DNA from: Bradyrhizobium forestalis
GTDB taxonomy: Bacteria > Pseudomonadota > Alphaproteobacteria > Rhizobiales > Xanthobacteraceae
Reading direction: 5' to 3'
Assembly (NCBI RefSeq): GCF_002795245.1
Contig: NZ_PGVG01000018.1
Coordinates: forward strand, 81,902-145,901
DNA length: 64,000 nt
Part shown: positions 1 through 8,716 of the stretch, piece by piece
Position numbering within the stretch: the first letter of the stretch is position 1
Layout of the letters: every line of letters starts with the position of its first letter
Made by a program: the position numbers and the translations under genes
The notes under the pieces: generated by a model
The model's input: only the letters and a program-made list of their open reading frames with translations
What the model was told of the DNA's origin: nothing
Database searches by the model: none

Positions 1-258
1 CGACGCCCAGCGCTTGAGCTGCAGCCGGCCGACCATCTGCCGCCGCGCGGGCCCCGCCTGCATCGTTCCGATCCCGACCACGAAGGCGGCATCCGGATAG
101 TTCGGCGCGACGTCATCGGTTCCGAGATAGCGCGCATCGCCCAGCGTTCCCGGCTGGCGATCGAGGAAACCGACGACGTTGAACTGGCCCGACAGAAGCG
201 CCGCCTCATAGACCATGAAGGCGTGTTCGCCGCCGCCGATGATGATCAGATCGTCCAT
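1..258 (-). CDS. NeuD/PglD-family sugar O- or N-acyltransferase, N-terminal part (cut by window edge)
   Basis: The minus strand reads from ATG at 258 without a stop to the window edge, giving 86 residues that start MDDLIIIGGGEHAFMVYEAA. The glycine-rich MDDLIIIGGGEHA start and the later VGFLD and FVVGIGT segments match the small Rossmann-like N-terminal domain of NeuD/PglD acyltransferases. The C-terminal left-handed beta-helix that would carry the catalytic histidine lies outside the window. It is divergent from the nonulosonic-acid genes that start at 457, and NeuD-type enzymes commonly accompany sialic or legionaminic acid genes, so acetylation of a nonulosonate or its amino-sugar precursor is likely. 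Substrate and full length cannot be judged. Confidence 0.7.
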   Translation of the reverse strand, partial: MDDLIIIGGGEHAFMVYEAALLSGQFNVVGFLDRQPGTLGDARYLGTDDVAPNYPDAAFVVGIGTMQAGPARRQMVGRLQLKRWAS

Positions 259-456
259 CGCGATTCCCTCAAGCCGCACCGATCTTAGCGACCGGGCCTG
301 GGCACTTCAAACCGACGGACCGGGCCTGAAAACGCGTGAATTAACAAGGACAAGCCAGGATCCCCTGGCGGGGTTGACGCCGCCTCTCGCAGCCGCGATA
401 TAGCAGGCTCAGCCGTGGGCCGCCCCCAACATCTGGCGTATACGAGGCAGATTGCC

Positions 457-1506
457 ATGAAATCCTGGCGCAAAGCCGTCGTCGGTACCCAGGCGACCGT
501 GGGCGAGGCCATTGCCGCGATCGAGAGCGGGAGCATCCAGATTGCGCTGGTGCTCGATGACCAGAACCGCCTGCTCGGCGTGGTCACCGACGGCGACGTC
601 AGACGCGGACTGCTGCGCGGCATCGCCCTCACCGGATTTGCGACCGACATCATGAACCGGACCCCGGTGTCGGCCCCTGCGACCTTGCCGCGTGAGGATC
701 GACTGCATTTGATGCGGCAGAGGTCGATCAAGCAGCTGCCGCTTGTCGACGAGGGCGGCCATCTGGTCGTGGTCGAGACGCTCGATGAGCTGCTCGAACC
801 GCGTCACTATCCGAACCCTGTGCTGATCATGGCGGGCGGCCTCGGCGAGCGCCTGGGCGCGCTCACGCGCGACGTGCCGAAGCCGATGCTCAATGTCGGC
901 GGCCGGCCGCTGCTCGAGACGATCGTCCGCAACGTCGTGCAGCAGGGTTTTGGCAACATCTTCATTTCGGTCAACTACAAGGCCCAGACGATCAAAGACT
1001 ACTTTGCCGATGGCGCCGCCTTCGGTGCCAGCATCCAGTACGTGCACGAGACCGAACGGCTGGGCACCGCCGGTGCGCTTGGGCTGTTTTCGACACCGCC
1101 GGATCTGCCGATGATCGTCACCAACGGCGACATTCTCACCACGATCAACTACGGAGCGCTTCTCGACTTCCACAACGGAACGCCGGCGGAAGCAACGATG
1201 GCCGTTCGTGAGCACAAGGTGCACGTCCCCTATGGCGTGGTCTCCACGTCGGAGGGCTTTCTCCATACGATTCGCGAGAAGCCGACCGAGAGCTGGTTCG
1301 TCAGTGCCGGCATCTACGTGATCGGCAGGTCCGTCTTCCGCCATGTCACCCCCCGCGTCAGCATCGATATGCCGACCGTGCTCGAGCGTGTGATCGCCGA
1401 CAAGGGACGCGTCGCGGTCTATCCGATTCGCGAGTACTGGCTCGACATCGGCCGCCTGGAGGATTTCGAGCAGGCGCATGCGGAGTTTCACGAGGTCTTC
1501 CCGTGA
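457..1506 (+). CDS. CBS-domain sugar-phosphate nucleotidyltransferase (PtmE-like)
   Basis: 349 residues. Residues 1-115 form a tandem CBS pair (VTDGDVRRGLL near 43-53). From residue 122 follows a GT-A nucleotidyltransferase domain with the GGLGERL loop (127-133), the invariant lysine in VPKPM (140-144) and a C-terminal WLDIGR. This CBS-plus-nucleotidyltransferase layout is that of PtmE, the glucosamine-1-phosphate guanylyltransferase of Campylobacter legionaminic acid synthesis. The neighbouring CMP-synthetase and SDR resemble PtmB and PtmA, which supports the same pathway. The ATG at 457 was preferred over the in-frame GTG at 415 because GAGG lies nine bases upstream. GTP versus other NTP use is not decidable from sequence. 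Confidence 0.85.
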   Translation: MKSWRKAVVGTQATVGEAIAAIESGSIQIALVLDDQNRLLGVVTDGDVRRGLLRGIALTGFATDIMNRTPVSAPATLPREDRLHLMRQRSIKQLPLVDEGGHLVVVETLDELLEPRHYPNPVLIMAGGLGERLGALTRDVPKPMLNVGGRPLLETIVRNVVQQGFGNIFISVNYKAQTIKDYFADGAAFGASIQYVHETERLGTAGALGLFSTPPDLPMIVTNGDILTTINYGALLDFHNGTPAEATMAVREHKVHVPYGVVSTSEGFLHTIREKPTESWFVSAGIYVIGRSVFRHVTPRVSIDMPTVLERVIADKGRVAVYPIREYWLDIGRLEDFEQAHAEFHEVFP

Positions 1507-2411
1507 CCGCGACAACCGCCGTCGTCGTTGGCCTCGGCTCGATCGGCACGAGGCATGCGCGCGTCCTGCGCGAGCTCGGCCTTCGCGTCGCGACGGTCAG
1601 CCGGCGCGAGGGCGGCGACTACGGATCGATCGCGCAGGCCCTCGCGGCGGCGCATCCGGACTACGTAGTGATCGCCACCGAGACGGCGCGCCATGCGGAT
1701 AATCTGCAAGAGCTCGCGCAGACCGGCTTCCAGGGCAAAGTCCTTGTCGAAAAGCCGCTATTCGCTACACCTGCATCACCCCCGAAATATCCGTTTGCCC
1801 ATGTCAGCGTCGGATACAATCTGCGCTTTCACCCCGTGATGACGGCGCTGGCCGAAAGTCTGCGCGGGCGAGACGTGATCACGGTCGGCGCCTATGTCGG
1901 CCAGGACATCAGGGACTGGCGGCCGGACCGCGATCACCGCACAACCGCATCCGCCACGGCTGATGCCGGGGGCGGCGTGCTACGGGATCTCAGCCACGAA
2001 CTGGACTACCTCTTATGGCTGTTCGGGCCGTGGCATCGCGTCGCAGCGCTCGGCGGCGCCTCCGGCGCCCGCCACATCGACGTTGACGACCACCTCGACC
2101 TGCTGCTCGATATGCAGCGGGCACCATCGGTCCACGTCCACATGGACTATCTCGACCGTCAGGGCGTCCGCCGCATTCGCGTCAATGTCGACGACGACAC
2201 CATCGAAGCCGATCTCGTCGGCGGGCGTCTCACCGTCAACGGCAAGGCAACCGAGATCCCCAGCGAGCGCGACCAGACCTACCGCGACATGCATGTCGCG
2301 GCGATGCGTGGCGCGAGTCCGGCCTGCTCACTGCCCGAAGCCCTCGGCGTCATGCACCTGATCGACGCCAGCGAGCGCGCGCTGCGCAGCAAGACCTGGG
2401 TATCGCCATGA
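1503..2411 (+). CDS. Gfo/Idh/MocA-family NAD(P)-dependent oxidoreductase
   Basis: 302 residues, starting at GTG whose last bases form the stop of the previous gene (GTGA), so the two are translationally coupled. The N-terminal nucleotide fold shows GLGSIG (10-15) and the family's EKP signature lies at 83-85, followed by a C-terminal substrate domain. The protein is shorter than most of the family (usually 330-380 residues). Members oxidise or reduce hydroxyl groups of sugars, inositols and nucleotide sugars. Position between PtmE-like and CMP-synthetase-like genes suggests it acts on a nonulosonate precursor, but the exact substrate is unknown. Confidence 0.85.
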   Translation: MTATTAVVVGLGSIGTRHARVLRELGLRVATVSRREGGDYGSIAQALAAAHPDYVVIATETARHADNLQELAQTGFQGKVLVEKPLFATPASPPKYPFAHVSVGYNLRFHPVMTALAESLRGRDVITVGAYVGQDIRDWRPDRDHRTTASATADAGGGVLRDLSHELDYLLWLFGPWHRVAALGGASGARHIDVDDHLDLLLDMQRAPSVHVHMDYLDRQGVRRIRVNVDDDTIEADLVGGRLTVNGKATEIPSERDQTYRDMHVAAMRGASPACSLPEALGVMHLIDASERALRSKTWVSP

Positions 2412-3109
2412 GTCTTGTCTGCACCATCTGCGCGCGAGGCGGCTCGAAGGGGGTGGTCGGCAAGAATGCGCGCGATCTCCTCGGCAAGCCCGTGCTCGCC
2501 TGGAGCATCGCGCAGGCGCGCGAGACCGGCCTGTTCGATGCGATCGCCTTTAGCAGCGATTCGGACGCCCTGCTCGAGGCAGCGCTGAAGGCCGGCGCCG
2601 ACATCGCGGTCAAGCGTCCGGACGAGATGGCGACCGATACCGCGCCGAAGCTGCCGGCGATCCGTCATTGTCTCGAGCAGACCATGGCGCAAACAGGCAA
2701 GACGCCGGAGATATTCGTCGATCTCGACGTCACCTCCCCGCTCCGGCTCGCCTCCGACATCACCGGCGCGGTGGCACTGCTGCGCGAGAGCGGCGCCCGC
2801 AATGTCATTACAGGGGCGCCGGCGCGGCGCTCGCCCTATTTCAACCTCGTCGAGCAGCGCACCGATGGCAGCGTTGGCCTGTCCAAATCCGCCAACCCTC
2901 CGGTTACGCGGCGGCAGGATGCGCCGCGCTGCTTCGACATGAACGCGTCGATCTATGTCTGGCGCGTCGCGCCATTCCTGGAGCAGCCCGCGGTGTTCTA
3001 TCCGGACACGCGTCTGTTCGAAATGCCGGAAGAGCGTTCGATCGACATCGATTCCGATCTCGATTTTACGTTGGTGGAGCTGTTGCTCCGCCAGCGACTG
3101 CCGGCCTGA
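2408..3109 (+). CDS. CMP-nonulosonate synthetase (acylneuraminate cytidylyltransferase family)
   Basis: 233 residues beginning at an ATGA overlap with the upstream gene. The signature ARGGSKGVVGKN (residues 9-20) is the CTP-binding loop of CMP-sialate and CMP-legionaminate synthetases, and DLDVTSPLR further on is the matching catalytic segment. Family members activate a nonulosonic acid with CTP just before glycosyl transfer. The company of PtmE-like and PtmA-like genes favours legionaminic-type rather than neuraminic acid (PtmB/LegF-like), but CMP-pseudaminate or CMP-Kdo-like use cannot be excluded. The synthase (NeuB/LegI) and epimerase (LegG) genes are not in the window and may lie to the left. 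Confidence 0.9.
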   Translation: MSLVCTICARGGSKGVVGKNARDLLGKPVLAWSIAQARETGLFDAIAFSSDSDALLEAALKAGADIAVKRPDEMATDTAPKLPAIRHCLEQTMAQTGKTPEIFVDLDVTSPLRLASDITGAVALLRESGARNVITGAPARRSPYFNLVEQRTDGSVGLSKSANPPVTRRQDAPRCFDMNASIYVWRVAPFLEQPAVFYPDTRLFEMPEERSIDIDSDLDFTLVELLLRQRLPA

Positions 3110-3122
3110 GGAGGCGCAAGCG

Positions 3123-3944
3123 ATGACCACGAGCTTCAAGGCTCTGTTCGATCTGACCGGGCGTACTGCCGTCGTCACCGGCGGGTGCGGCATCCTCGGT
3201 CGTCGCTTCGTCGAGGGGCTTGCCGAGTTCGGCGCCAACGTCGCCATCGTCGATCTCGATCAGGCCGCAACCGATGCGGCGGCCGCCGACGTCGCCTCAC
3301 GCCATGCCGTCCGCGCCAGAGGCTACGGTTGCGATATCACCAATCCCGATGCGGTGCGCAACACGGCCGATGCGATCGAAGCCGACCTCGGACCGGTCTC
3401 GATCCTGCTCAACAACGCAGCGAGCAAGACCCGCGACGTCGACGCCTTCTTCGCACCCGTCGAGACGTTTTCGCAGGACACCTGGCGCGAGATCATGTCG
3501 GTCAATCTCGACGGCATGTTCACCGTCGCGCAGGTGTTCGGCGGCCGGATGGCCGAGCGCGGCTACGGAGCCATCGTGCAAACCGCCTCGATCTACGGAC
3601 TGATGGCGCCCGACCAGCGCATCTACGAAGGCTCCGAATATCTCGGCCGCGCCATCAACACGCCCGCGGTCTACACGGCGTCCAAAGCCGGTGTCATCGG
3701 CCTGACCAAGCACCTCGCGACCTACTGGGCGGCGAAGGGCATTCGCGTCAATACACTCACCCCGGGCGGAGTGGAGAGCGGGCAGAACGAGACCTTCAAG
3801 GCGCGCTACGGTGCCCGCATTCCGCTCGGCCGCATGGCGCGTGCGGACGAGATGGTGGGAACCGTGCTGTTCCTGGTGTCCGATGCTGCCTCCTACGTGA
3901 CTGGGCAGAACATCGCCGTCGACGGCGGACTAAGCGCCTGGTAA
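3123..3944 (+). CDS. Short-chain dehydrogenase/reductase (PtmA-like)
   Basis: 273 residues. It has the classical SDR pattern: TGGCGILG cofactor loop (19-26), NNAA (97-100), catalytic Ser156, Tyr184 and Lys188 (YTASK), and a C-terminal GQNIAVDGGL. Start ATG 3123 is set by a strong GAGGAGG eight bases upstream; reading further upstream in frame would run into the preceding gene. SDRs of this kind (PtmA) sit beside PtmB and PtmE in Campylobacter legionaminic acid loci, where PtmA works with PtmF in making glucosamine-6-phosphate. Assignment to the same pathway is inferred from context. Confidence 0.85.
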   Translation: MTTSFKALFDLTGRTAVVTGGCGILGRRFVEGLAEFGANVAIVDLDQAATDAAAADVASRHAVRARGYGCDITNPDAVRNTADAIEADLGPVSILLNNAASKTRDVDAFFAPVETFSQDTWREIMSVNLDGMFTVAQVFGGRMAERGYGAIVQTASIYGLMAPDQRIYEGSEYLGRAINTPAVYTASKAGVIGLTKHLATYWAAKGIRVNTLTPGGVESGQNETFKARYGARIPLGRMARADEMVGTVLFLVSDAASYVTGQNIAVDGGLSAW

Positions 3945-3954
3945 CAAAACACCA

Positions 3955-5478
3955 ATGATCAAGCGCCTGATCCAGAACACGGTGATTTCGGCGCTTGCCT
4001 TCGGCGTGGCCGCTTTGCTGGGCCTCGCGGTCATTCCGCTGATCATCGGAACCTGGGGGGTGACCGAGTTCGGCCTCATCGTCATCTCGCGGCTGCTGCT
4101 TCCCAGCGGCATGATGGCGGTGTTGGACCTCGGTCTGTCCGAGGTCGCCACCCAGGTCGTCGCCCGCGCGCGCGAGCACCGCAATTGGACGCAGGCCAGC
4201 CGCCAGATCGCCTTTTTGGGAGCGACCTCCATCGCTCTCGCCTTGATCCTGAGCGCCGCCATCTGGCTCGCGACGCCGCTCTTCGTCATCGTAATGAAGG
4301 TTGACGCCGCGCATCTGGAGACGTTCACCCGGATCATGCACTACACGGCGCTCGCGAATCTGATCCTCGTTCCGGCGCTGGTGTGGGAAGGGATTGTCAA
4401 AGGCTTCGAGCGGTACAACCTGCTCCGCGTCGCGGAGGTCACGTCGACGGCGGCCTATGTCGGCCTGACATTCGCGGCCTCGTGGGCGGCGGCAGGCTTT
4501 GAAGTGGTCGCCTACATCTATCTCGCCACGCTGGTCGCCCGCGCCGTCGTCATTGGAATTGCCGCATTCGTCGCCCTCAGGCACAAGCACGTGCGATTGT
4601 TGCCATGGACCCCGGACATCCGGCAGGACGTTCTGCATCGCTGCCTGCTGCTTCTGCAAGGCAAGCTGATGGGCGGCATTTCCGGGCCGCTTCAACCTTT
4701 CCTGATCGGATTGCTGTTCGGGCCCAAGGCTGTCGGCACCTACGATGCGCTGGTGCGATTGTCGCGGGTCTCCAAAGTCGTCGTCAGCCTCCTGACATCC
4801 GCTTTGCTTCCCGTTGCCAGCCGGCTCGACGAGCGCGGCAGCGCAGCATCATTCCAGCGCCTCGGCGACCTCGGCCTCGTCATGATGCCGATGTTCGTGG
4901 TGCCGCCGCTTGCCGCCACCGCGATTCTCTCGCCTGAGATCATGGACATCTGGATCGGCCCCCTTCTTGCCCCCTACGCGTTCTGGATGGGCCTGAGCTT
5001 CCTAGTTCCGATCTGCGCGCAATATGTGGCGATCGGCAGCCTGATCTTCCTGACGCGGCCCGAGGTGCAGGCCAAGCTCAACAGGCTGGTGGCCATTCAG
5101 CTTCTGATCTGGGCGGTGGTCTCCGCCGCGACGTTGCATTTGTTCGCGGAACGCGCCCTGATACTTGGCCAGGTCATCGGCAGTATCGCCGTGCTGCCCT
5201 TGCAGCTGAGGGAGTTGCGCACAGCACTTGAACTCGATCGCAATCAGTTCGCGAAGGTGATCGGAACCCAGCTCGCAATCCTTCTCCTGGCAAGCGTTTT
5301 TCTAGCAACAATTGCAGGTTACATTCGGTTCGACAGCGTGCTAAAGCTCGCGCTCGGTTCCATGGTTTTCTGTCTGGTGACTTGGGTGCTCCAGTACTTT
5401 CTGGTCCTCGAGAAGCGGCATCGGACTGTATTTCCCGCAGTCGGACAACTGATGGGACTGACATCCAAAAGCAGCTGA
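3955..5478 (+). CDS. Wzx-like polysaccharide flippase (MOP superfamily)
   Basis: 507 residues, hydrophobic through almost its whole length, with about 12-14 predicted membrane helices and no signal peptide. The N-terminus (two hydrophobic spans followed by the GTWGVTEFGLIVISRLL segment) and overall helix spacing are those of the MATE/MOP lipid-linked oligosaccharide flippases. Such proteins move undecaprenyl-linked repeat units across the inner membrane for Wzy-dependent O-antigen or capsule assembly. It starts ten bases after the SDR stop and abuts the next gene (TGAATG), so it is operonic. A second flippase-like gene lies at 27319-28893. Confidence 0.85.
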   Translation: MIKRLIQNTVISALAFGVAALLGLAVIPLIIGTWGVTEFGLIVISRLLLPSGMMAVLDLGLSEVATQVVARAREHRNWTQASRQIAFLGATSIALALILSAAIWLATPLFVIVMKVDAAHLETFTRIMHYTALANLILVPALVWEGIVKGFERYNLLRVAEVTSTAAYVGLTFAASWAAAGFEVVAYIYLATLVARAVVIGIAAFVALRHKHVRLLPWTPDIRQDVLHRCLLLLQGKLMGGISGPLQPFLIGLLFGPKAVGTYDALVRLSRVSKVVVSLLTSALLPVASRLDERGSAASFQRLGDLGLVMMPMFVVPPLAATAILSPEIMDIWIGPLLAPYAFWMGLSFLVPICAQYVAIGSLIFLTRPEVQAKLNRLVAIQLLIWAVVSAATLHLFAERALILGQVIGSIAVLPLQLRELRTALELDRNQFAKVIGTQLAILLLASVFLATIAGYIRFDSVLKLALGSMVFCLVTWVLQYFLVLEKRHRTVFPAVGQLMGLTSKSS

Positions 5479-6369
5479 ATGAACATCCACGCGACAAACA
5501 CGAAAGCCGCCACCACAGGTTTCGCTCCGGCGCCGTTGTCGGACAAGGCCACAACCTATGCCATCGACGCGGCTAGGAGCATCGGCCGTCTCGTCATGCG
5601 CCGTGTGAAGCGCACTGCAGATGTCGTGGATTCCGAGTACAATCTGACGCATTGGCAGCGAATGCTGTCCGAAAAGACCTGGACGAAGGCCGCCAGCATC
5701 GACGAGTTCCTGATACCGAAGAATCCCGCGCGGGGTCTTCGCAAGGTGGACAATCAGATTTGCAGGGTCGCGGCCGACGACTACTACCGCTATCGTGCCA
5801 GAGCCCTCGGCGACCTGCTCGCGCGGCACACGGGTGGCACCACGGAGATCATCGAACTCGGCGCAGGCTGCGGCGTCAATCTGCTGTCGCTCTACCTCAA
5901 CCATCCCGACTGGAAGCTGCGCGGGTTCGACATCGCGCCGAACGGAATCGCCGCGGGCCGCGAGATCGCAGCGCATTATGACCTGTCGGACCGGATATCG
6001 CTCGACCGGATCGACCTGACCGACGGCAACGACCCGAGCTATTCCGCCATCAGGGATCAGGTCGTTTTCACCTACTTCTGCATCGAGCAGATTCCTTATG
6101 ACGTGCGCAAGGTGGTGGACAACATCATTGCAGCAAGGCCGAAGCGTGTCATCAACATCGAGCCGACGACGGAGTTGCTGAACCTCTCGAGTCCGCGAGA
6201 TATCGTCAGCTTCCTCTATATCCGTTCGGTCGACTACCAGACGCAGCTGTTCTCGACGCTCGACGATTACGAGCGACAGCGGCGCATCCGCGTCCTGGCG
6301 CGCGAACGGATGCCGTTCGCGCCGACGATCCACAATGATGGTTTTTTGTATTGCTGGGAGCCCACATGA
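5479..6369 (+). CDS. Class I SAM-dependent methyltransferase
   Basis: 296 residues, beginning directly after the flippase stop. Motif I IIELGAGCGVN is at 124-134 and the acidic residue of motif II is in GFDIAPNGI further on, giving a Rossmann methyltransferase core; the first 120 residues are not recognised. Placement in the glycan operon suggests methylation of a sugar, or of the chain end, but no acceptor can be assigned. The gene overlaps the next one by four bases (ATGA). Confidence 0.75.
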   Translation: MNIHATNTKAATTGFAPAPLSDKATTYAIDAARSIGRLVMRRVKRTADVVDSEYNLTHWQRMLSEKTWTKAASIDEFLIPKNPARGLRKVDNQICRVAADDYYRYRARALGDLLARHTGGTTEIIELGAGCGVNLLSLYLNHPDWKLRGFDIAPNGIAAGREIAAHYDLSDRISLDRIDLTDGNDPSYSAIRDQVVFTYFCIEQIPYDVRKVVDNIIAARPKRVINIEPTTELLNLSSPRDIVSFLYIRSVDYQTQLFSTLDDYERQRRIRVLARERMPFAPTIHNDGFLYCWEPT

Positions 6370-7298
6370 CAACCATCAACACGACGGCTGATCAGTCAGC
6401 CCCGAAGAAGGCGAAGATCAGCCAGTTCCGCCGCCTGTTGTGGCACGTCAACCGCACCGACCTTGGATGGGCAGTGAAGGCGGGTCTGACCGCCCTGCAA
6501 TTGCCCGCGCGCGCCAAACGCGTCGCGCTGCTGAAGCAGCTTCCAACGAAGCCCGAATGGACTGAGGCGAGCCGCAAGCTCGCCGAGGATGGTTACGTCG
6601 ACGTGTCCGCGCTTGTGGATCGCAGCCTCGCGGAAGCGGTCGCCTCGTTCGCCGACGGCAAGGTGAAGCGCCTCAACGAGCTCGTCGGCCAGCAGAAGGA
6701 ACGGCACAAATCATTCTGGGTCAGCCTGCTGGACGAAGATCTCGTCAACGGCTCCTTTGCCACCGACCATCCCTTCGTGCGCTACGCCCTGCAGCCCGCT
6801 GCGCTGCGCATCATTGGCGACTTCATGCACGATCTGCCGCAATTGTCGGACGTGGTGTTGACCTTGTCGCAACCGACTCCGAACCAGGCGCTGAGCTTCT
6901 CGCAGTTGTGGCATCTCGATCATGACGACAAGCGCGTCTGCAAGCTCTTCATCTATCTGACCGATGTTCAGGACACCGCGGACGGTCCGTTCACCTTCAT
7001 TCCGGCCGGGCCGTCGAAGGCGTTCCGAAACTCGCTCAAAAGCCATATGAGCGACGCTCAGGTGTTCGCCAAGACCGGTCCGGAGGTGGTCAAGGAAATG
7101 ATCGCGCCCCGCCTGTCTTCTTTCATCGTCAACACGGCCCGCTGCCTGCACATGGGAAGCCGGATCCAGTCGGATCACAGCCGCCTGCTGTACACGGCAA
7201 CCTACATCCAGCAGCCGCGCATCTTTCCCGAGCCGCCGGCGCGCTTCCGCGCGGTCGGTGCCCTGACGGAGCTCGAGCGCACCGTGATGCGACTCTGA
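6366..7298 (+). CDS. Phytanoyl-CoA dioxygenase-like Fe(II)/2-oxoglutarate oxygenase
   Basis: 310 residues. The 2-oxoglutarate oxygenase facial triad is visible as His183-x-Asp185 in WHLDHDD and His262 in CLHMGS, with Arg273 a good candidate for 2-oxoglutarate binding; a double-stranded beta-helix core surrounds them. PhyH-type enzymes hydroxylate small molecules, lipids or sugars. ATG 6366 overlaps the methyltransferase stop, which is preferred over an in-frame TTG at 6351. In this operon a hydroxylation of a glycan or of a lipid carrier is the simplest guess, but there is no direct evidence for the substrate. Confidence 0.8.
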   Translation: MTTINTTADQSAPKKAKISQFRRLLWHVNRTDLGWAVKAGLTALQLPARAKRVALLKQLPTKPEWTEASRKLAEDGYVDVSALVDRSLAEAVASFADGKVKRLNELVGQQKERHKSFWVSLLDEDLVNGSFATDHPFVRYALQPAALRIIGDFMHDLPQLSDVVLTLSQPTPNQALSFSQLWHLDHDDKRVCKLFIYLTDVQDTADGPFTFIPAGPSKAFRNSLKSHMSDAQVFAKTGPEVVKEMIAPRLSSFIVNTARCLHMGSRIQSDHSRLLYTATYIQQPRIFPEPPARFRAVGALTELERTVMRL

Positions 7299-7323
7299 CG
7301 CGGACCTGCCGGGAGCTCACATC

Positions 7324-8712
7324 TTGCGTATAGGCCTGGTGGTCGATCACCCCAAGCGTGACCTGCCGGGGGCAGTCATGCTCGGTTATCAGCTCGCGCG
7401 GCGTGGCGTATCCGTCATGCTGGTGCCGATGTACGAGCAGGCTGTCGATGTCCCGCGGCTCGGGCTGGACGCACTGGTCGTCAACTACGCACGTCCCGTC
7501 AATCTCGACCTGATGCGCAGCTTTGCCAGAGCTGGCCTGGCGCTGTACGTGCTCGATACCGAAGGCGGCGTGCTCGCCGAGAAGGGTGGCAACTCGCCAC
7601 CGGCAATGGCGGCCCACATCAAGGGCAGCGGCTACGCCGACATCCTGACGGGCTATTTCTTCTGGGGCAGCCGGCTGCACGACGCCTTCCTCGCAGCCGG
7701 AACCATGAAGCCAGAGCAGCTTCACCTCACCGGCTGCCCACGCTTTGATTTTGCGGCCCCACGCTGGCGCACCCTGCTCGATGGCGAGCCGCGCGGCTAT
7801 CTGCTCGTCAACGCCAACTTTCCGCTCGTCAATTCACGCTTCACCGGCAAGCCGGGCGGCGAGCGCGAAGCAATGGTGCGGGCCGGCTGGGATGGCGCCT
7901 ATGTCGATCGCTTCATCGCGGACCTGAAGCAGGTCTTCACGAACTATCTCGCCGAGATCGCCCGGCTCGCCGCAGCGCGTCCCGACCGCAACATTCTCGT
8001 GCGTCCGCACCCCTTCGAGAGCGAGGACGTCTATCGCAATGCGCTCTCGCGCCACGCCAACGTCCTGATCGATGGCACCGGCAGCGTGCTCGATCGCATC
8101 CGCAATGCAGCCGCGGTCATTCATCTCAATTGCGGGACGGCCGTGGAATCGGTCCTGCTCGGGAAGCTTCCGCTCCAGCTCGAGTACCTGAACACGCCGA
8201 CAACCGCCGGACATGCCGCGCTGCCCGCGCGCGTGAGCCGGCCGGTCGCCTCGTTCGAAGAGCTGCTCGGCGCGATCGACGACATCGAGCGCGAGACCGA
8301 GGCCTTCGATTTCGTCCGCATTCACGCCGCCGATATCGAGGCCTTCTTTCATCTCAACGACGGGCAGGCCGCCGAACGCATCGCCGATGTCCTAACCAGC
8401 GCAACGATCTCGCGCCGGCCATACATCTCGCTGGTTGCGACCGTGAAAGGCACGCGCGACAAGCCGAGTGTCGGTCAGATCGTCAAGGGCGCCGCCAGCG
8501 CCGCGCTCGGCTCAGCGGTCACCGAGCGGCTGCGCAGCCGGTTCAATCCGGCCCGCCGCGACAAGCGGATCGCTCCGTCCGCCGTCCAGCCCCTGCTTCA
8601 GCGTATCGCCGCGCATGATCAGGCGAGCCCGTCGCAGTTTACGGCAAGGCGCGCGCATTGCGCGATGACGGGCTTGCCGCTGGCAAGCATTGCGATCGAA
8701 CACGCTCACTAG
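7324..8712 (+). CDS. Surface carbohydrate biosynthesis protein (glycosyltransferase-B-like)
   Basis: 462 residues from a TTG start preceded by GGGAG. The order of segments (N-terminal RIGLVVDHPKRDL, then a long linker, then RPHPFESEDVYRNAL and a C-terminal VIHLNCGTAVESVLLGKLP) matches a poorly characterised family of surface-polysaccharide proteins with a GT-B-like fold, seen in capsule and LPS loci. The NCGTAVES-type segment resembles the nucleotide- or phosphate-binding end of GT-B enzymes. It probably transfers a sugar during repeat-unit assembly. The last 100 residues are basic and look poorly conserved. The next gene starts four bases downstream. Confidence 0.6.
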   Translation: MRIGLVVDHPKRDLPGAVMLGYQLARRGVSVMLVPMYEQAVDVPRLGLDALVVNYARPVNLDLMRSFARAGLALYVLDTEGGVLAEKGGNSPPAMAAHIKGSGYADILTGYFFWGSRLHDAFLAAGTMKPEQLHLTGCPRFDFAAPRWRTLLDGEPRGYLLVNANFPLVNSRFTGKPGGEREAMVRAGWDGAYVDRFIADLKQVFTNYLAEIARLAAARPDRNILVRPHPFESEDVYRNALSRHANVLIDGTGSVLDRIRNAAAVIHLNCGTAVESVLLGKLPLQLEYLNTPTTAGHAALPARVSRPVASFEELLGAIDDIERETEAFDFVRIHAADIEAFFHLNDGQAAERIADVLTSATISRRPYISLVATVKGTRDKPSVGQIVKGAASAALGSAVTERLRSRFNPARRDKRIAPSAVQPLLQRIAAHDQASPSQFTARRAHCAMTGLPLASIAIEHAH

Positions 8713-8716
8713 ACCC

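Noticed and set aside
409..1515. 368-residue minus-strand open frame over the PtmE-like gene
   Set aside because: It is the antisense shadow of a gene with clear CBS and nucleotidyltransferase motifs; its translation is Arg/Asp/His-rich with no family pattern.
8690..8716. Earlier start for the capsule-type gene
   Set aside because: This start lies inside the previous gene and would add a short tail with no family match; ATG 8717 is better placed.
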